Shown here piece after piece: positions 1-14,335 of a stretch of 64,000 nt of DNA; position 1 is the stretch's first letter; each line of letters opens with the position of its first letter. The stretch is from Lasioglossum baleicum (Eukaryota > Arthropoda > Insecta > Hymenoptera > Halictidae), in assembly GCF_051020765.1 (NCBI RefSeq), contig NW_027469236.1, forward strand, positions 1 to 64,000, written 5' to 3'. The notes beneath the pieces are model-generated. The model was not told the origin of the DNA. It searched no databases and saw only the letters and a program-made list of their open reading frames with translations. The position numbers were made by a program, and so were the translations under genes.

Positions 1-3000
1 AGGTTGCATCCCGCAGGCTAGTCGAGTAAAAACACGTGCGAGAGGATGCATCCCGCAGGCTAGTCGAGTAAAAACACGTGCGAGAGGTTGCATCCCGCAG
101 GCTAGTCGAGTAAAAACACGTGCGAGAGGATGCACCCCGCAGGCTAGTCGAGTAAAAACACGTGCGAGAGGATGCATCCCGCAGGCTACTCGAGTAAAAA
201 CACGTGCGAGAGGATGCATCCCGCAGGCTAGTCGAGTAAAAACACGTGCGAGAGGATGCATCCCGCAGGCTAGACGAGTAAAAACACGTGCGAGAGGATG
301 CATCCCGCAGGCTAGTCGAGTAAAAACACGTGCGAGAGGATGCATCCCGCAGGCTAGTCGAGTAAAATCACGTGCGAGAGGATGCATCCCGCAGGCTAGT
401 CGAGTGAAGAACACGTGCCAGAGGATGCGTCCCGCAGGCTAGTCGAGCAAAAACAGGTGCGAGAGGATGCATCCCGCAGGCTAGTCGAGCAAAAACACGT
501 GCGAGAGGATGCATCCCGCAGGCTAGTCGTGTAAAAACACGTGCGAGAGGATGCATCCCGCAGGCTAGTCGAGTAAAAACACGTGCGAGACGATGCATCC
601 CGCAGCCTAGACGAGTAAAAACACGTGCGAGAGGATGCATCCCGCAGGCTAGTCGAGTAAAAACACGTGCGAGAGGATGCATCCCGCAGGCTAGTCGAGT
701 AAAAACACGTGCGAGAGGATGCATCCCGCAGGCTAGTCGAGTAAAAACACGTGCGAGAGGATGCATCCCGCAGGCTAGTCGAGTAAAAACACGTGCGAGA
801 GGATGCATCCCTCAGGCTAGTCGAGTAAAAACACGTGCGACAGGATGCATCCCGCAGCCTAGACGAGTAAAAACACGTGCGAGAGGGTGCATCCCGCAGG
901 CTAGTCGAGTAAAAACACGTGCGAGAGGATGCATCCCGCAGGCTAGTCGGGCAAAAACACGTGCGAGAGGATTCATCCCGCAGGCTAGTCGTGTAAAAAC
1001 ACGTGCGAGAGGATGCATCCCGCAAGCTAGTCGAGTAAAAACACGTGCGAGACGATGCATCCCGCAGCCTAGACGAGTAAAAACACGTGCGAGAGGATGC
1101 ATCCCGCAGGCTAGTCGAGTAAAAACACGTGCGAGAGGATGCATCCCGCAGGCTAGTCGAGTAAAAACACGTGCGAGAGGATGCATCCAGCAGGCTAGTC
1201 GAGTAAAAACACGTGCGAGAGGATGCACCCCGCAGGCTAGTCGAGTAAAAACACGTGCGAGAGGATGCATCCCGCAGGCTACTCGAGTAAAAACACGTGC
1301 GAGAGGATGCATCCCGCAGGCTAGTCGAGTAAAAACACGTGCGAGAGGATGCATACCGCAGGCTAGTCGAGTAAAAACACGTGCGAGAGGATGCATCCCG
1401 CAGGCTAGTCGAGTAAAAACACGTGCGAGAGGATGCATCCCTCAGGCTAGTCGAGTAAAAACACGTGCGACAGGATGCATCCCGCAGCCTAGACGAGTAA
1501 AAACACGTGCGAGAGGATGCATCCCGCAGGCTAGTCGAGTAAAAACACGTGCGAGAGGATGCATCCCGCAGGCTAGTCGGGCAAAAACACGTGCGAGAGG
1601 ATGCATCCCGCAGGCTAGTCGTGTAAAAACACGTGCGTGAGGATGCATCCCGCAGGCTAGTCGAGCAAAAACACGTGCGAGAGGATGCATCCCGCAGGCT
1701 AGTCGAGTAAAAACACGTGCGAGAGGATGCATCCCGCAGGCTAGTCGAGTAAAAACACGTGCGAGAGGATGCATCCCGCAGGCTAGTCGAGTAAAAACAC
1801 GTGCGAGAGGATGCATCCCTCAGGCTAGTCGAGTAAAAACACGTGCGACAGGATGCATCCCGCAGCCTAGACGAGTAAAAACACGTGCGAGAGGATGCAT
1901 CCCGCAGGCTAGTCGAGTAAAAACACTTGCGATAGGATGTATCCCGCAGGCTAGTCGAATAAAAACACGTGCGAGAGGATGCATCCCGCAGGCTAGTCGA
2001 GTAAAAACACGTGCGAGAGGATGCATCCCGCAGGCTAGTCGAGTAAAAACACGTGCGAGAGGATGCATCCAGCAGGCTAGTCGAGTAAAAACACGTGCGA
2101 GAGGATGCACCCCGCAGGCTAGTCGAGTAAAAACACGTGCGAGAGGATGCATCCCGCAGGCTACTCGAGTAAAAACACGTGCGAGAGGATGCATCCCGCA
2201 GGCTAGTCGAGTAAAAACACGTGCGAGAGGATGCATCCCGCAGGCTAGTCGAGTAAAAACACGTGCGAGAGGATGCATCCCGCAGGCTAGTCGAGTAAAA
2301 ACACGTGCGAGAGGATGCATCCCTCAGGCTAGTCGAGTAAAAACACGTGCGACAGGATGCATCCCGCAGCCTAGACGAGTAAAAACACGTGCGAGAGGAT
2401 GCATCCCGCAGGCTAGTCGAGTAAAAACACGTGCGAGAGGATGCATCCCGCAGGCTAGTCGGGCAAAAACACGTGCGAGAGGATGCATCCCGCAGGCTAG
2501 TCGTGTAAAAACACGTGCGTGAGGATGCATCCCGCAGGCTAGTCGAGCAAAAACACGTGCGAGAGGATGCATCCCGCAGGCTAGTCGAGTAAAAACACGT
2601 GCGAGAGGATGCATCCCGCAGGCTAGTCGAGTAAAAACACGTGCGAGAGGATGCATCCCGCAGGCTAGTCGAGTAAAAACACGTGCGAGAGGATGCATCC
2701 CTCAGGCTAGTCGAGTAAAAACACGTGCGACAGGATGCATCCCGCAGCCTAGACGAGTAAAAACACGTGCGAGAGGATGCATCCCGCAGGCTAGTCGAGT
2801 AAAAACACTTGCGAGAGGATGTATCCCGCAGGCTAGTCGAATAAAAACACGTGCGAGAGGATGCATCCCGCAGGCTAGTCGAGTAAAAACACGTGCGAGA
2901 GGATGCATCCCGCAGGCTAGTCGAGTAAAAACACGTGCGAGAGGATGCTTCCCGCAGGCTAGTCGAGTAAAAACACGTGCGAGAGGGTGCATCCCGCAGG

Positions 3001-3386
3001 CTAGTCGAGTAAAAACACGTGCGAGAGGATGCATCCCGCAGGCTAGTCGAGTAAAAACACGTGCGAGAGGATGCATCCCGCAGGCTAGTCGAGTAAAAAC
3101 ACGTGCGAGAGGATGCTTCCCGCAGGCTAGTCGAGTAAAAACACGTGCGAGAGGGTGCATCCCGCAGGCTAGTCGTGTAAAAACACGTGCGAGAGGATGC
3201 ATCCCGCAGGCTAGTCGAGTAAAAACACGTGCGAGAGGATGCATCCCGCAGCCTAGACGAGTAAAAACACGTGCGAGAGGATGCATCCCGCAGGCTAGTC
3301 GAGTAAAAACACGTGCGAGAGGATGCATCCCGCAGGCTAGTCGAGTAAAAACACGTGCGAGAGGATGCATCCCGCAGGCTAGTCGA

Positions 3387-5639
3387 GTAAAAACACGTGC
3401 GAGAGGATGCATCCCGCAGGCTAGTCGAGTAAAAACACGTGCGAGAGGATGCATCCCTCAGGCTAGTCGAGTAAAAACACGTGCGACAGGATGCATCCCG
3501 CAGCCTAGACGAGTAAAAACACGTGCGAGAGGATGCATCCCGCAGGCTAGTCGAGTAAAAACACGTGCGAGAGGATGCTTCCCGCAGGCTAGTCGAGTAA
3601 AAACACGTGCGAGAGGGTGCATCCCGCAGGCTAGTCGAGTAAAAACACGTGCGAGAGGATGCATCCCGCAGGCTAGTCGAGTAAAAACACGTGCGAGAGG
3701 ATGCATCCCGCAGGCTAGTCGAGTAAAAACACGTGCGAGAGGATGCTTCCCGCAGGCTAGTCGAGTAAAAACACGTGCGAGAGGGTGCATCCCGCAGGCT
3801 AGTCGTGTAAAAACACGTGCGAGAGGATGCATCCCGCAGGCTAGTCGAGTAAAAACACGTGCGAGAGGATGCATCCCGCAGCCTAGACGAGTAAAAACAC
3901 GTGCGAGAGGATGCATCCCGCAGGCTAGTCGAGTAAAAACACGTGCGAGAGGATGCATCCCGCAGGCTAGTCGAGTAAAAACACGTGCGAGAGGATGCAT
4001 CCCGCAGGCTAGTCGAGTAAAAACACGTGCGAGAGGATGCACCCCGCAGGCTAGTCGAGTAAAAACACGTGCGAGAGGATGCATCCCGCAGGCTAGTCTT
4101 GTAAAAACACGTGCGAGAGGATGCATCCCGCAGGCTAGTCGAGTAAAAACACGTGCGAGAGGATGCATCCCGCAGGCTAGTCGAGTAAAAACACGTGCGA
4201 GAGGATGCATCCCGCAGGCTAGTCGAGTAAAAACACGTGCGAGAGGATGCATCCCGCAGGCTAGTCGAGTAAAAACACGTGCGAGAGGATGCATCCCGCA
4301 GGCTAGTCGAGTAAAAACACGTGCGAGAGGATGCATCCCTCAGGCTAGTCGAGTAAAAACACGTGCGACAGGATGCATCCCGCAGCCTAGACGAGTAAAA
4401 ACACGTGCGAGAGGATGCATCCCGCAGGCTAGTCGAGTAAAAACACGTGCGAGAGGATGCATCCCGCAGGCTAGTCGGGCAAAAACACGTGCGAGAGGAT
4501 GCATCCCGCAGGCTAGTCGTGTAAAAACACGTGCGAGAGGATGCATCCCGCAGGCTAGTCGAGTAAAAACACGTGCGAGACGATGCATCCCGCAGCCTAG
4601 ACGAGTAAAAACACGTGCGAGAGGATGCATCCCGCAGGCTAGTCGAGTAAAAACACGTGCGAGAGGATGCATCCCGCAGGCTAGTCGAGTAAAAACACGT
4701 GCGAGAGGATGCATCCAGCAGGCTAGTCGAGTAAAAACACGTGCGAGAGGATGCACCCCCCAGGCTAGTCGAGTAAAAACACGTGCGAGAGGATGCATCC
4801 CTCAGGCTAGTCGAGTAAAAACACGTGCGACAGGATGCATCCCGCAGCCTAGACGAGTAAAAACACGTGCGAGAGGATGCATCCCGCAGGCTAGTCGAGT
4901 AAAAACACGTGCGAGAGGATGCATCCCGCAGGCTAGTCGGGCAAAAACACGTGCGAGAGGATGCATCCCGCAGGCTAGTCGTGTAAAAACACGTGCGTGA
5001 GGATGCATCCCGCAGGCTAGTCGAGCAAAAACACGTGCGAGAGGATGCATCCCGCAGGCTAGTCGAGTAAAAACACGTGCGAGAGGATGCATCCCGCAGG
5101 CTAGTCGAGTAAAAACACGTGCGAGAGGATGCATCCCGCAGGCTAGTCGAGTAAAAACACGTGCGAGAGGATGCATCCCTCAGGCTAGTCGAGTAAAAAC
5201 ACGTGCGACAGGATGCATCCCGCAGCCTAGACGAGTAAAAACACGTGCGAGAGGATGCATCCCGCAGGCTAGTCGAGTAAAAACACTTGCGAGAGGATGC
5301 ATCCCGCAGGCTAGTCGAATAAAAACACGTGCGAGAGGATGCATCCCGCAGGCTAGTCGAGTAAAAACACGTGCGAGAGGATGCATTCCGCAGGCTAGTC
5401 GAGTAAAAACACGTGCGAGAGGATGCTTCCCGCAGGCTAGTCGAGTAAAAACACGTGCGAGAGGGTGCATCCCGCAGGCTAGTCGAGTAAAAACACGTGC
5501 GAGAGGATGCATCCCGCAGGCTAGTCGAGTAAAAACACGTGCGAGAGGTTGCATCCCGCAGGCTAGTCGAGTAAAAACACGTGCGAGAGGATGCACCCCG
5601 CAGGCTAGTCGAGTAAAAACACGTGCGAGAGGATGCATC
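3387..5639 (+). repeat. Duplication A, copy 1 (offset 2352)
   Basis: This block recurs at 5739-7991, 56 units downstream. Left divergence is the GTCTTG unit near 5,735 and right divergence is C at 5640 against T at 7992. Rare variants are shared, including GATGCATTCC at 5386 and 7738. No difference was seen in the parts compared. Confidence 0.85.
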
Positions 5640-5738
5640 CCGCAGGCTAGTCGAGTAAAAACACGTGCGAGAGGATGCACCCCGCAGGCTAGTCGAGTAA
5701 AAACACGTGCGAGAGGATGCATCCCGCAGGCTAGTCTT

Positions 5739-7991
5739 GTAAAAACACGTGCGAGAGGATGCATCCCGCAGGCTAGTCGAGTAAAAACACGTGCGAGAGG
5801 ATGCATCCCTCAGGCTAGTCGAGTAAAAACACGTGCGACAGGATGCATCCCGCAGCCTAGACGAGTAAAAACACGTGCGAGAGGATGCATCCCGCAGGCT
5901 AGTCGAGTAAAAACACGTGCGAGAGGATGCTTCCCGCAGGCTAGTCGAGTAAAAACACGTGCGAGAGGGTGCATCCCGCAGGCTAGTCGAGTAAAAACAC
6001 GTGCGAGAGGATGCATCCCGCAGGCTAGTCGAGTAAAAACACGTGCGAGAGGATGCATCCCGCAGGCTAGTCGAGTAAAAACACGTGCGAGAGGATGCTT
6101 CCCGCAGGCTAGTCGAGTAAAAACACGTGCGAGAGGGTGCATCCCGCAGGCTAGTCGTGTAAAAACACGTGCGAGAGGATGCATCCCGCAGGCTAGTCGA
6201 GTAAAAACACGTGCGAGAGGATGCATCCCGCAGCCTAGACGAGTAAAAACACGTGCGAGAGGATGCATCCCGCAGGCTAGTCGAGTAAAAACACGTGCGA
6301 GAGGATGCATCCCGCAGGCTAGTCGAGTAAAAACACGTGCGAGAGGATGCATCCCGCAGGCTAGTCGAGTAAAAACACGTGCGAGAGGATGCACCCCGCA
6401 GGCTAGTCGAGTAAAAACACGTGCGAGAGGATGCATCCCGCAGGCTAGTCTTGTAAAAACACGTGCGAGAGGATGCATCCCGCAGGCTAGTCGAGTAAAA
6501 ACACGTGCGAGAGGATGCATCCCGCAGGCTAGTCGAGTAAAAACACGTGCGAGAGGATGCATCCCGCAGGCTAGTCGAGTAAAAACACGTGCGAGAGGAT
6601 GCATCCCGCAGGCTAGTCGAGTAAAAACACGTGCGAGAGGATGCATCCCGCAGGCTAGTCGAGTAAAAACACGTGCGAGAGGATGCATCCCTCAGGCTAG
6701 TCGAGTAAAAACACGTGCGACAGGATGCATCCCGCAGCCTAGACGAGTAAAAACACGTGCGAGAGGATGCATCCCGCAGGCTAGTCGAGTAAAAACACGT
6801 GCGAGAGGATGCATCCCGCAGGCTAGTCGGGCAAAAACACGTGCGAGAGGATGCATCCCGCAGGCTAGTCGTGTAAAAACACGTGCGAGAGGATGCATCC
6901 CGCAGGCTAGTCGAGTAAAAACACGTGCGAGACGATGCATCCCGCAGCCTAGACGAGTAAAAACACGTGCGAGAGGATGCATCCCGCAGGCTAGTCGAGT
7001 AAAAACACGTGCGAGAGGATGCATCCCGCAGGCTAGTCGAGTAAAAACACGTGCGAGAGGATGCATCCAGCAGGCTAGTCGAGTAAAAACACGTGCGAGA
7101 GGATGCACCCCCCAGGCTAGTCGAGTAAAAACACGTGCGAGAGGATGCATCCCTCAGGCTAGTCGAGTAAAAACACGTGCGACAGGATGCATCCCGCAGC
7201 CTAGACGAGTAAAAACACGTGCGAGAGGATGCATCCCGCAGGCTAGTCGAGTAAAAACACGTGCGAGAGGATGCATCCCGCAGGCTAGTCGGGCAAAAAC
7301 ACGTGCGAGAGGATGCATCCCGCAGGCTAGTCGTGTAAAAACACGTGCGTGAGGATGCATCCCGCAGGCTAGTCGAGCAAAAACACGTGCGAGAGGATGC
7401 ATCCCGCAGGCTAGTCGAGTAAAAACACGTGCGAGAGGATGCATCCCGCAGGCTAGTCGAGTAAAAACACGTGCGAGAGGATGCATCCCGCAGGCTAGTC
7501 GAGTAAAAACACGTGCGAGAGGATGCATCCCTCAGGCTAGTCGAGTAAAAACACGTGCGACAGGATGCATCCCGCAGCCTAGACGAGTAAAAACACGTGC
7601 GAGAGGATGCATCCCGCAGGCTAGTCGAGTAAAAACACTTGCGAGAGGATGCATCCCGCAGGCTAGTCGAATAAAAACACGTGCGAGAGGATGCATCCCG
7701 CAGGCTAGTCGAGTAAAAACACGTGCGAGAGGATGCATTCCGCAGGCTAGTCGAGTAAAAACACGTGCGAGAGGATGCTTCCCGCAGGCTAGTCGAGTAA
7801 AAACACGTGCGAGAGGGTGCATCCCGCAGGCTAGTCGAGTAAAAACACGTGCGAGAGGATGCATCCCGCAGGCTAGTCGAGTAAAAACACGTGCGAGAGG
7901 TTGCATCCCGCAGGCTAGTCGAGTAAAAACACGTGCGAGAGGATGCACCCCGCAGGCTAGTCGAGTAAAAACACGTGCGAGAGGATGCATC
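5739..7991 (+). repeat. Duplication A, copy 2 (offset 2352)
   Basis: Second copy of 3387-5639. Because block length (2,253 bp) is nearly the offset, the two are effectively a tandem pair of one 56-unit higher-order repeat. Its right end overlaps duplication B. Confidence 0.85.
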
Positions 7992-10900
7992 TCGCAGGCT
8001 ACTCGAGTAAAAACACGTGCGAGAGGATGCATCCCGCAGGCTAGTCGAGTAAAATCACGTGCGAGAGGATGTATCCCGCAGGCTAGTCGAATAAAAACAC
8101 GTGCGAGAGGATGCATCCCGCAGGCTAGTCGAGTAAAAACACGTGCGAGAGGATGCATCCCGCAGGCTAGTCGAGTAAAAACACGTGCGAGAGGATGCAT
8201 CCCGCAGGCTAGTCGAGTAAAAACACGTGCGAGAGGATGCACCCCGCAGGCTAGTCGAGTAAAAACACGTGCGAGAGGATGCATCCCGCAGGCTAGTCTT
8301 GTAAAAACACGTGCGAGAGGATGCATCCCGCAGGCTAGTCGAGTAAAAACACGTGCGAGAGGATGCATCCCTCAGGCTAGTCGAGTAAAAACACGTGCGA
8401 CAGGATGCATCCCGCAGCCTAGACGAGTAAAAACACGTGCGAGAGGATGCATCCCGCAGGCTAGTCGAGTAAAAACACTTGCGAGAGGATGTATCCCGCA
8501 GGCTAGTCGAATAAAAACACGTGCGAGAGGATGCATCCCGCAGGCTAGTCGAGTAAAAACACGTGCGAGAGGATGCATCCCGCAGGCTAGTCGAGTAAAA
8601 ACACGTGCGAGAGGATGCTTACCGCAGGCTAGTCGAGTAAAAAAACGTGCGAGAGGGTGCATCCCGCAGGCTAGTCGAGTAAAAACACGTGCGAGAGGAT
8701 GCATCCCGCAGGCTAGTCGAGTAAAAACACGTGCGAGAGGTTGCATCCCGCAGGCTAGTCGAGTAAAAACACGTGCGAGAGGATGCACCCCGCAGGCTAG
8801 TCGAGTAAAAACACGTGCGAGAGGATGCATCCCGCAGGCTAGTCGAGTAAAATCACGTGCGAGAGGATGTATCCCGCAGGCTAGTCGAATAAAAACACGT
8901 GCGAGAGGATGCATCCCGCAGGCTAGTCGAGTAAAAACACGTGCGAGAGGATGCATCCCGCAGGCTAGTCGAGTAAAAACACGTGCGAGAGGATGCATCC
9001 CGCAGGCTAGTCGAGTAAAAACACGTGCGAGAGGATGCATCCCGCAGGCTAGTCGGGCAAAAACACGTGCGAGAGGATGCATCCCGCAGGCTAGTCGTGT
9101 AAAAACACGTGCGTGAGGATGCATCCCGCAGGCTAGTCGAGCAAAAACACGTGCGAGAGGATGCATCCCGCAGGCTAGTCGAGTAAAAACACGTGCGAGA
9201 GGATGCATCCCGCAGGCTAGTCGAGTAAAAACACGTGCGAGAGGATGCATCCCGCAGGCTAGTCGGGCAAAAACACGTGCGAGAGGATGCATACCGCAGG
9301 CTAGTCGTGTAAAAACACGTGCGTGAGGATGCATCCCGCAGGCTAGTCGAGCAAAAACACGTGCGAGAGGATGCATCCCGCAGGCTAGTCGAGTAAAAAC
9401 ACGTGCGAGAGGATGCATCCCGCAGGCTAGTCGAGTAAAAACACGTGCGAGAGGATGCATCCCGCAGGCTAGTCGAGTAAAAACACGTGCGAGAGGATGC
9501 ATCCCTCAGGCTAGTCGAGTAAAAACACGTGCGACAGGATGCATCCCGCAGCCTAGACGAGTAAAAACACGTGCGAGAGGATGCATCCCGCAGGCTAGTC
9601 GAGTAAAAACACTTGCGAGAGGATGTATCCCGCAGGCTAGTCGAATAAAAACACGTGCGAGAGGATGCATCCCGCAGGCTAGTCGAGTAAAAACACGTGC
9701 GAGAGGATGCATCCCGCAGGCTAGTCGAGTAAAAACACGTGCGAGACGATCCATCCCGCAGCCTAGACGAGTAAAAACACGTGCGAGAGGATGCATCCCG
9801 CAGGCTAGTCGAGTAAAAACACGTGCGAGAGGATGCATCCCGCAGGCTAGTCGAGTAAAATCACGTGCGAGAGGATGTATCCCGCAGGCTAGTCGAATAA
9901 AAACACGTGCGAGAGGATGCATCCCGCAGGCTAGTCGAGTAAAAACACGTGCGAGAGGATGCATCCCGCAGGCTAGTCGAGTAAAAACACGTGCGAGAGG
10001 ATGCATCCCGCAGGCTAGTCGAGTAAAAACACGTGCGAGAGGATGCATCCCGCAGGCTAGTCGGGCAAAAACACGTGCGAGAGGATGCATCCCGCAGGCT
10101 AGTCGTGTAAAAACACGTGCGTGAGGATGCATCCCGCAGGCTAGTCGAGCAAAAACACGTGCGAGAGGATGCATCCCGCAGGCTAGTCGAGTAAAAACAC
10201 GTGCGAGAGGATGCATCCCGCAGGCTAGTCGAGTAAAAACACGTGCGAGAGGATGCATCCCGCAGGCTAGTCGAGTAAAAACACGTGCGAGAGGATGCAC
10301 CCCGCAGGCTAGTCGAGTAAAAACACGTGCGAGAGGATGCATCCCGCAGGCTAGTCTTGTAAAAACACGTGCGAGAGGATGCATCCCGCAGGCTAGTCGA
10401 GTAAAAACACGTGCGAGAGGATGCATCCCTCAGGCTAGTCGAGTAAAAACACGTGCGACAGGATGCATCCCGCAGCCTAGACGAGTAAAAACACGTGCGA
10501 GAGGATGCATCCCGCAGGCTAGTCGAGTAAAAACACTTGCGAGAGGATGTATCCCGCAGGCTAGTCGAATAAAAACACGTGCGAGAGGATGCATCCCGCA
10601 GGCTAGTCGAGTAAAAACACGTGCGAGAGGATGCATCCCGCAGGCTAGTCGAGTAAAAACACGTGCGAGAGGATGCTTCCCGCAGGCTAGTCGAGTAAAA
10701 AAACGTGCGAGAGGGTGCATCCCGCAGGCTAGTCGAGTAAAAACACGTGCGAGAGGATGCATCCCGCAGGCTAGTCGAGTAAAAACACGTGCGAGAGGTT
10801 GCATCCCGCAGGCTAGTCGAGTAAAAACACGTGCGAGAGGATGCACCCCGCAGGCTAGTCGAGTAAAAACACGTGCGAGAGGATGCATCTCGCAGGCTAC

Positions 10901-11097
10901 TCGAGTAAAAACACGTGCGAGAGGATGCATCCCGCAGGCTAGTCGAGTAAAATCACGTGCGAGAGGATGTATCCCGCAGGCTAGTCGAATAAAAACACGT
11001 GCGAGAGGATGCATCCCGCAGGCTAGTCGAGTAAAAACACGTGCGAGAGGATGCATCCCGCAGGCTAGTCGAGTAAAAACACGTGCGAGAGGATGCA
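7379..11097 (+). repeat. Duplication B, copy 1 (offset 7312, 3.7 kb)
   Basis: The block recurs at 14691-18409. Rare markers match in both copies, such as GATGCTTACCG near 8,628 and 15,940, GTAAAAAAACG just after it, and GCATACCG near 9,290 and 16,602. Divergence begins at C11098 versus T18410. The offset is 174 units plus 4 bp, exactly explained by four 43-bp units between the copies. Confidence 0.88.
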
Positions 11098-11644
11098 CCC
11101 CGCAGGCTAGTAGAGTAAAAACACGTGCGAGAGGATGCATCCCGCAGGTTACTCGAGTAAAAACACGTGCGAGAGGATGCATCCCGTAGGCTAGTCGAGT
11201 AAAAACACGTGCGAGAGGATGCATCCCGCAGGCTAGTCGAGTAAAAACACGTGCGAGAGGATGCATCCCGCAGGCTAGTCGAGTAAAAACACGTGCGAGA
11301 GGATGCATCCCGCAGGCTAGTCGAGTGAAGAACACGTGCCAGAGGATGCGTCCCGCAGGCTAGTCGAGCAAAAACAGGTGCGAGAGGATGCATCCCGCAG
11401 GCTAGTCGAGCAAAAACACGTGCGAGAGGATGCATCCCGCAGGCTAGTCGAGTAAAAACACGTGCGAGAGGATGCATCCCGCAGGCTAGTCGAGTAAAAA
11501 CACGTGCGAGAGGATGCATCCCGCAGGCTAGTCGAGTAAAAACACGTGCGAGACGATGCATCCCGCAGCCTAGACGAGTAAAAACACGTGCGAGAGGATG
11601 CATCCCGCAGGCTAGTCGAGTAAAAACACGTGCGAGAGGATGCA
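10954..11644 (+). repeat. Duplication D, copy 1 (offset 2691)
   Basis: Recurs at 13645-14335. Both copies hold the same run of rare units: GCTAGTAGAG, CAGGTTACTCGAG, CCCGTAGG and a 43-bp GAGTGAAGAAC unit, followed by AAAACAGGTGCG. Confidence 0.82.
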
Positions 11645-13644
11645 CCCCGCAGGCTAGTCGTGTAAAAACACGTGCGAGAGGATGCATCCCGCAGGCTAGT
11701 CGAGTAAAAACACGTGCGAGACGATGCATCCCGCAGCCTAGACGAGTAAAAACACGTGCGAGAGGATGCATCCCGCAGGCTAGTCGAGTAAAAACACGTG
11801 CGAGAGGATGCATCCCGCAGGCTAGTCGAGTAAAAACACGTGCAAGAGGATGCATCCAGCAGGCTAGTCGAGTAAAAACACGTGCGAGAGGATGCACCCC
11901 GCAGGCTAGTCGAGTAAAAACACGTGCGAGAGGATGCATCCCGCAGGCTACTCGAGTAAAAACACGTGCGAGAGGATGCATCCCGCAGGCTAGTCGAGTA
12001 AAAACACGTGCGAGAGGATGCATCCCGCAGGCTAGTCGAGTAAAAACACGTGCGAGAGGATGCATCCCGCAGGCTAGTCGAGTAAAAACACGTGCGAGAG
12101 GATGCATCCCTCAGGCTAGTCGAGTAAAAACACGTGCGACAGGATGCATCCCGCAGCCTAGACGAGTAAAAACACGTGCGAGAGGATGCATCCCGCAGGC
12201 TAGTCGAGTAAAAACACGTGCGAGAGGATGCATCCCGCAGGCTAGTCGGGCAAAAACACGTGCGAGAGGATGCATCCCGCAGGCTAGTCGTGTAAAAACA
12301 CGTGCGTGAGGATGCATCCCGCAGGCTAGTCGAGCAAAAACACGTTCGAGAGGATGCATCCCGCAGGCTAGTCGAGTAAAAACACGTGCGAGAGGATGCA
12401 TCCCGCAGGCTAGTCGAGTAAAAACACGTGCGAGAGGATGCATCCCGCAGGCTAGTCGAGTAAAATCACGTGCGAGAGGATGCATCCCGCAGGCTAGTCG
12501 AATAAAAACACGTGCGAGAGGATGCATCCCGCAGGCTAGTCGAGTAAAAACACGTGCGAGAGGATGCATCCCGCAGGCTAGTCGAGTAAAAACACGTGCG
12601 AGAGGATGCATCCCGCAGGCTAGTCGAGTAAAAACACGTGCGAGAGGATGCATCCCGCAGGCTAGTCGAGTAAAAACACGTGCGAGAAGATGCATCCCGC
12701 AGGCTAGTCGAGTGAAAAACACGTGCGAGTGGATGCGTCCCGCAGGCTAGTCGAGCAAAAACACGTGCGAGAGGATGCATCCCGCAGGATAGTCGAGTAA
12801 AAACACGTGCGAGAGGATGCATCCCGCAGGCTAGTCGAGTAAAAACACGTGCGAGAGGATGCATCCCGCAGGCTAGTCGAGTAAAAACACGTGCGAGAGG
12901 ATGCATCCCGCAGGCTAGTCGAGTAAAAACACGTGCGAGAGGATGCATCCCGCAGGCTAGTCGAGCAAAAACACGTGCGAGAGGATGCATCCCGCAGGCT
13001 AGTCGAGTAAAAACACGTGCGAGAAGATGCATCCCGCAGGCTAGTCGAGTGAAAAACACGTGCGAGTGGATGCGTCCCGCAGGCTAGTCGAGCAAAAACA
13101 CGTGCGAGAGGATGCATCCCGCAGGATAGTCGAGTAAAAACACGTGCGAGAGGATGCATCCCGCAGGCTAGTCGGGCAAAAACACGTGCGAGAGGATGCA
13201 TCCCGCAGGCTAGTCTTGTAAAAACACGTGCGTGAGGATGCATCCCGCAGGCTAGTCGAGCAAAAACACGTGCGAGAGGATACATCCCGCAGGCTAGTCG
13301 AGTAAAAACACGTGCGAGAGGATGCATCCCGCAGGCTAGTCGAGTAAAAACACGTGCGAGAGGATGCATCCCGCAGGCTAGTCGAGTAAAAACACGTGCG
13401 AGAGGATGCATCCCGCAGGCTAGTCGAGTAAAAACACGTGCGAGAGGATGCACCCCGCAGGCTAGTCGAGTAAAAACACGTGCGAGAGGATGCATCCCTC
13501 AGGCTAGTCGAGTAAAAACACGTGCGAGAGGATGCATCCCGCAGGCTAGTCGAGTAAAAACACGTGCGAGAGGATGTATCCCGCAGGCTAGTCGAGTAAA
13601 AACACGTTCGAGAGGATGCATCCCGCAGGCTAGTCGAGCAAAAA

Positions 13645-14335
13645 CACGTGCGAGAGGATGTATCCCGCAGGCTAGTCGAATAAAAACACGTGCGAGAGGA
13701 TGCATCCCGCAGGCTAGTCGAGTAAAAACACGTGCGAGAGGATGCATCCCGCAGGCTAGTCGAGTAAAAACACGTGCGAGAGGATGCACCCCGCAGGCTA
13801 GTAGAGTAAAAACACGTGCGAGAGGATGCATCCCGCAGGTTACTCGAGTAAAAACACGTGCGAGAGGATGCATCCCGTAGGCTAGTCGAGTAAAAACACG
13901 TGCGAGAGGATGCATCCCGCAGGCTAGTCGAGTAAAAACACGTGCGAGAGGATGCATCCCGCAGGCTAGTCGAGTAAAAACACGTGCGAGAGGATGCATC
14001 CCGCAGGCTAGTCGAGTGAAGAACACGTGCCAGAGGATGCGTCCCGCAGGCTAGTCGAGCAAAAACAGGTGCGAGAGGATGCATCCCGCAGGCTAGTCGA
14101 GCAAAAACACGTGCGAGAGGATGCATCCCGCAGGCTAGTCGAGTAAAAACACGTGCGAGAGGATGCATCCCGCAGGCTAGTCGAGTAAAAACACGTGCGA
14201 GAGGATGCATCCCGCAGGCTAGTCGAGTAAAAACACGTGCGAGACGATGCATCCCGCAGCCTAGACGAGTAAAAACACGTGCGAGAGGATGCATCCCGCA
14301 GGCTAGTCGAGTAAAAACACGTGCGAGAGGATGCA
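13645..14335 (+). repeat. Duplication D, copy 2 (offset 2691)
   Basis: Second copy of 10954-11644. Divergence on the right is T14336 against C11645. It overlaps duplication C, so the GAGTGAAG junction has been copied at least four times within domain 1. Confidence 0.82.

Noticed and set aside
43..84. CENP-B box in the 42-mer
   Set aside because: The reverse strand has TCG followed by CGGG, but they are 9 bp apart instead of 7 and the required internal A is not in place. It does not match the NTTCGNNNNANNCGGGN box.
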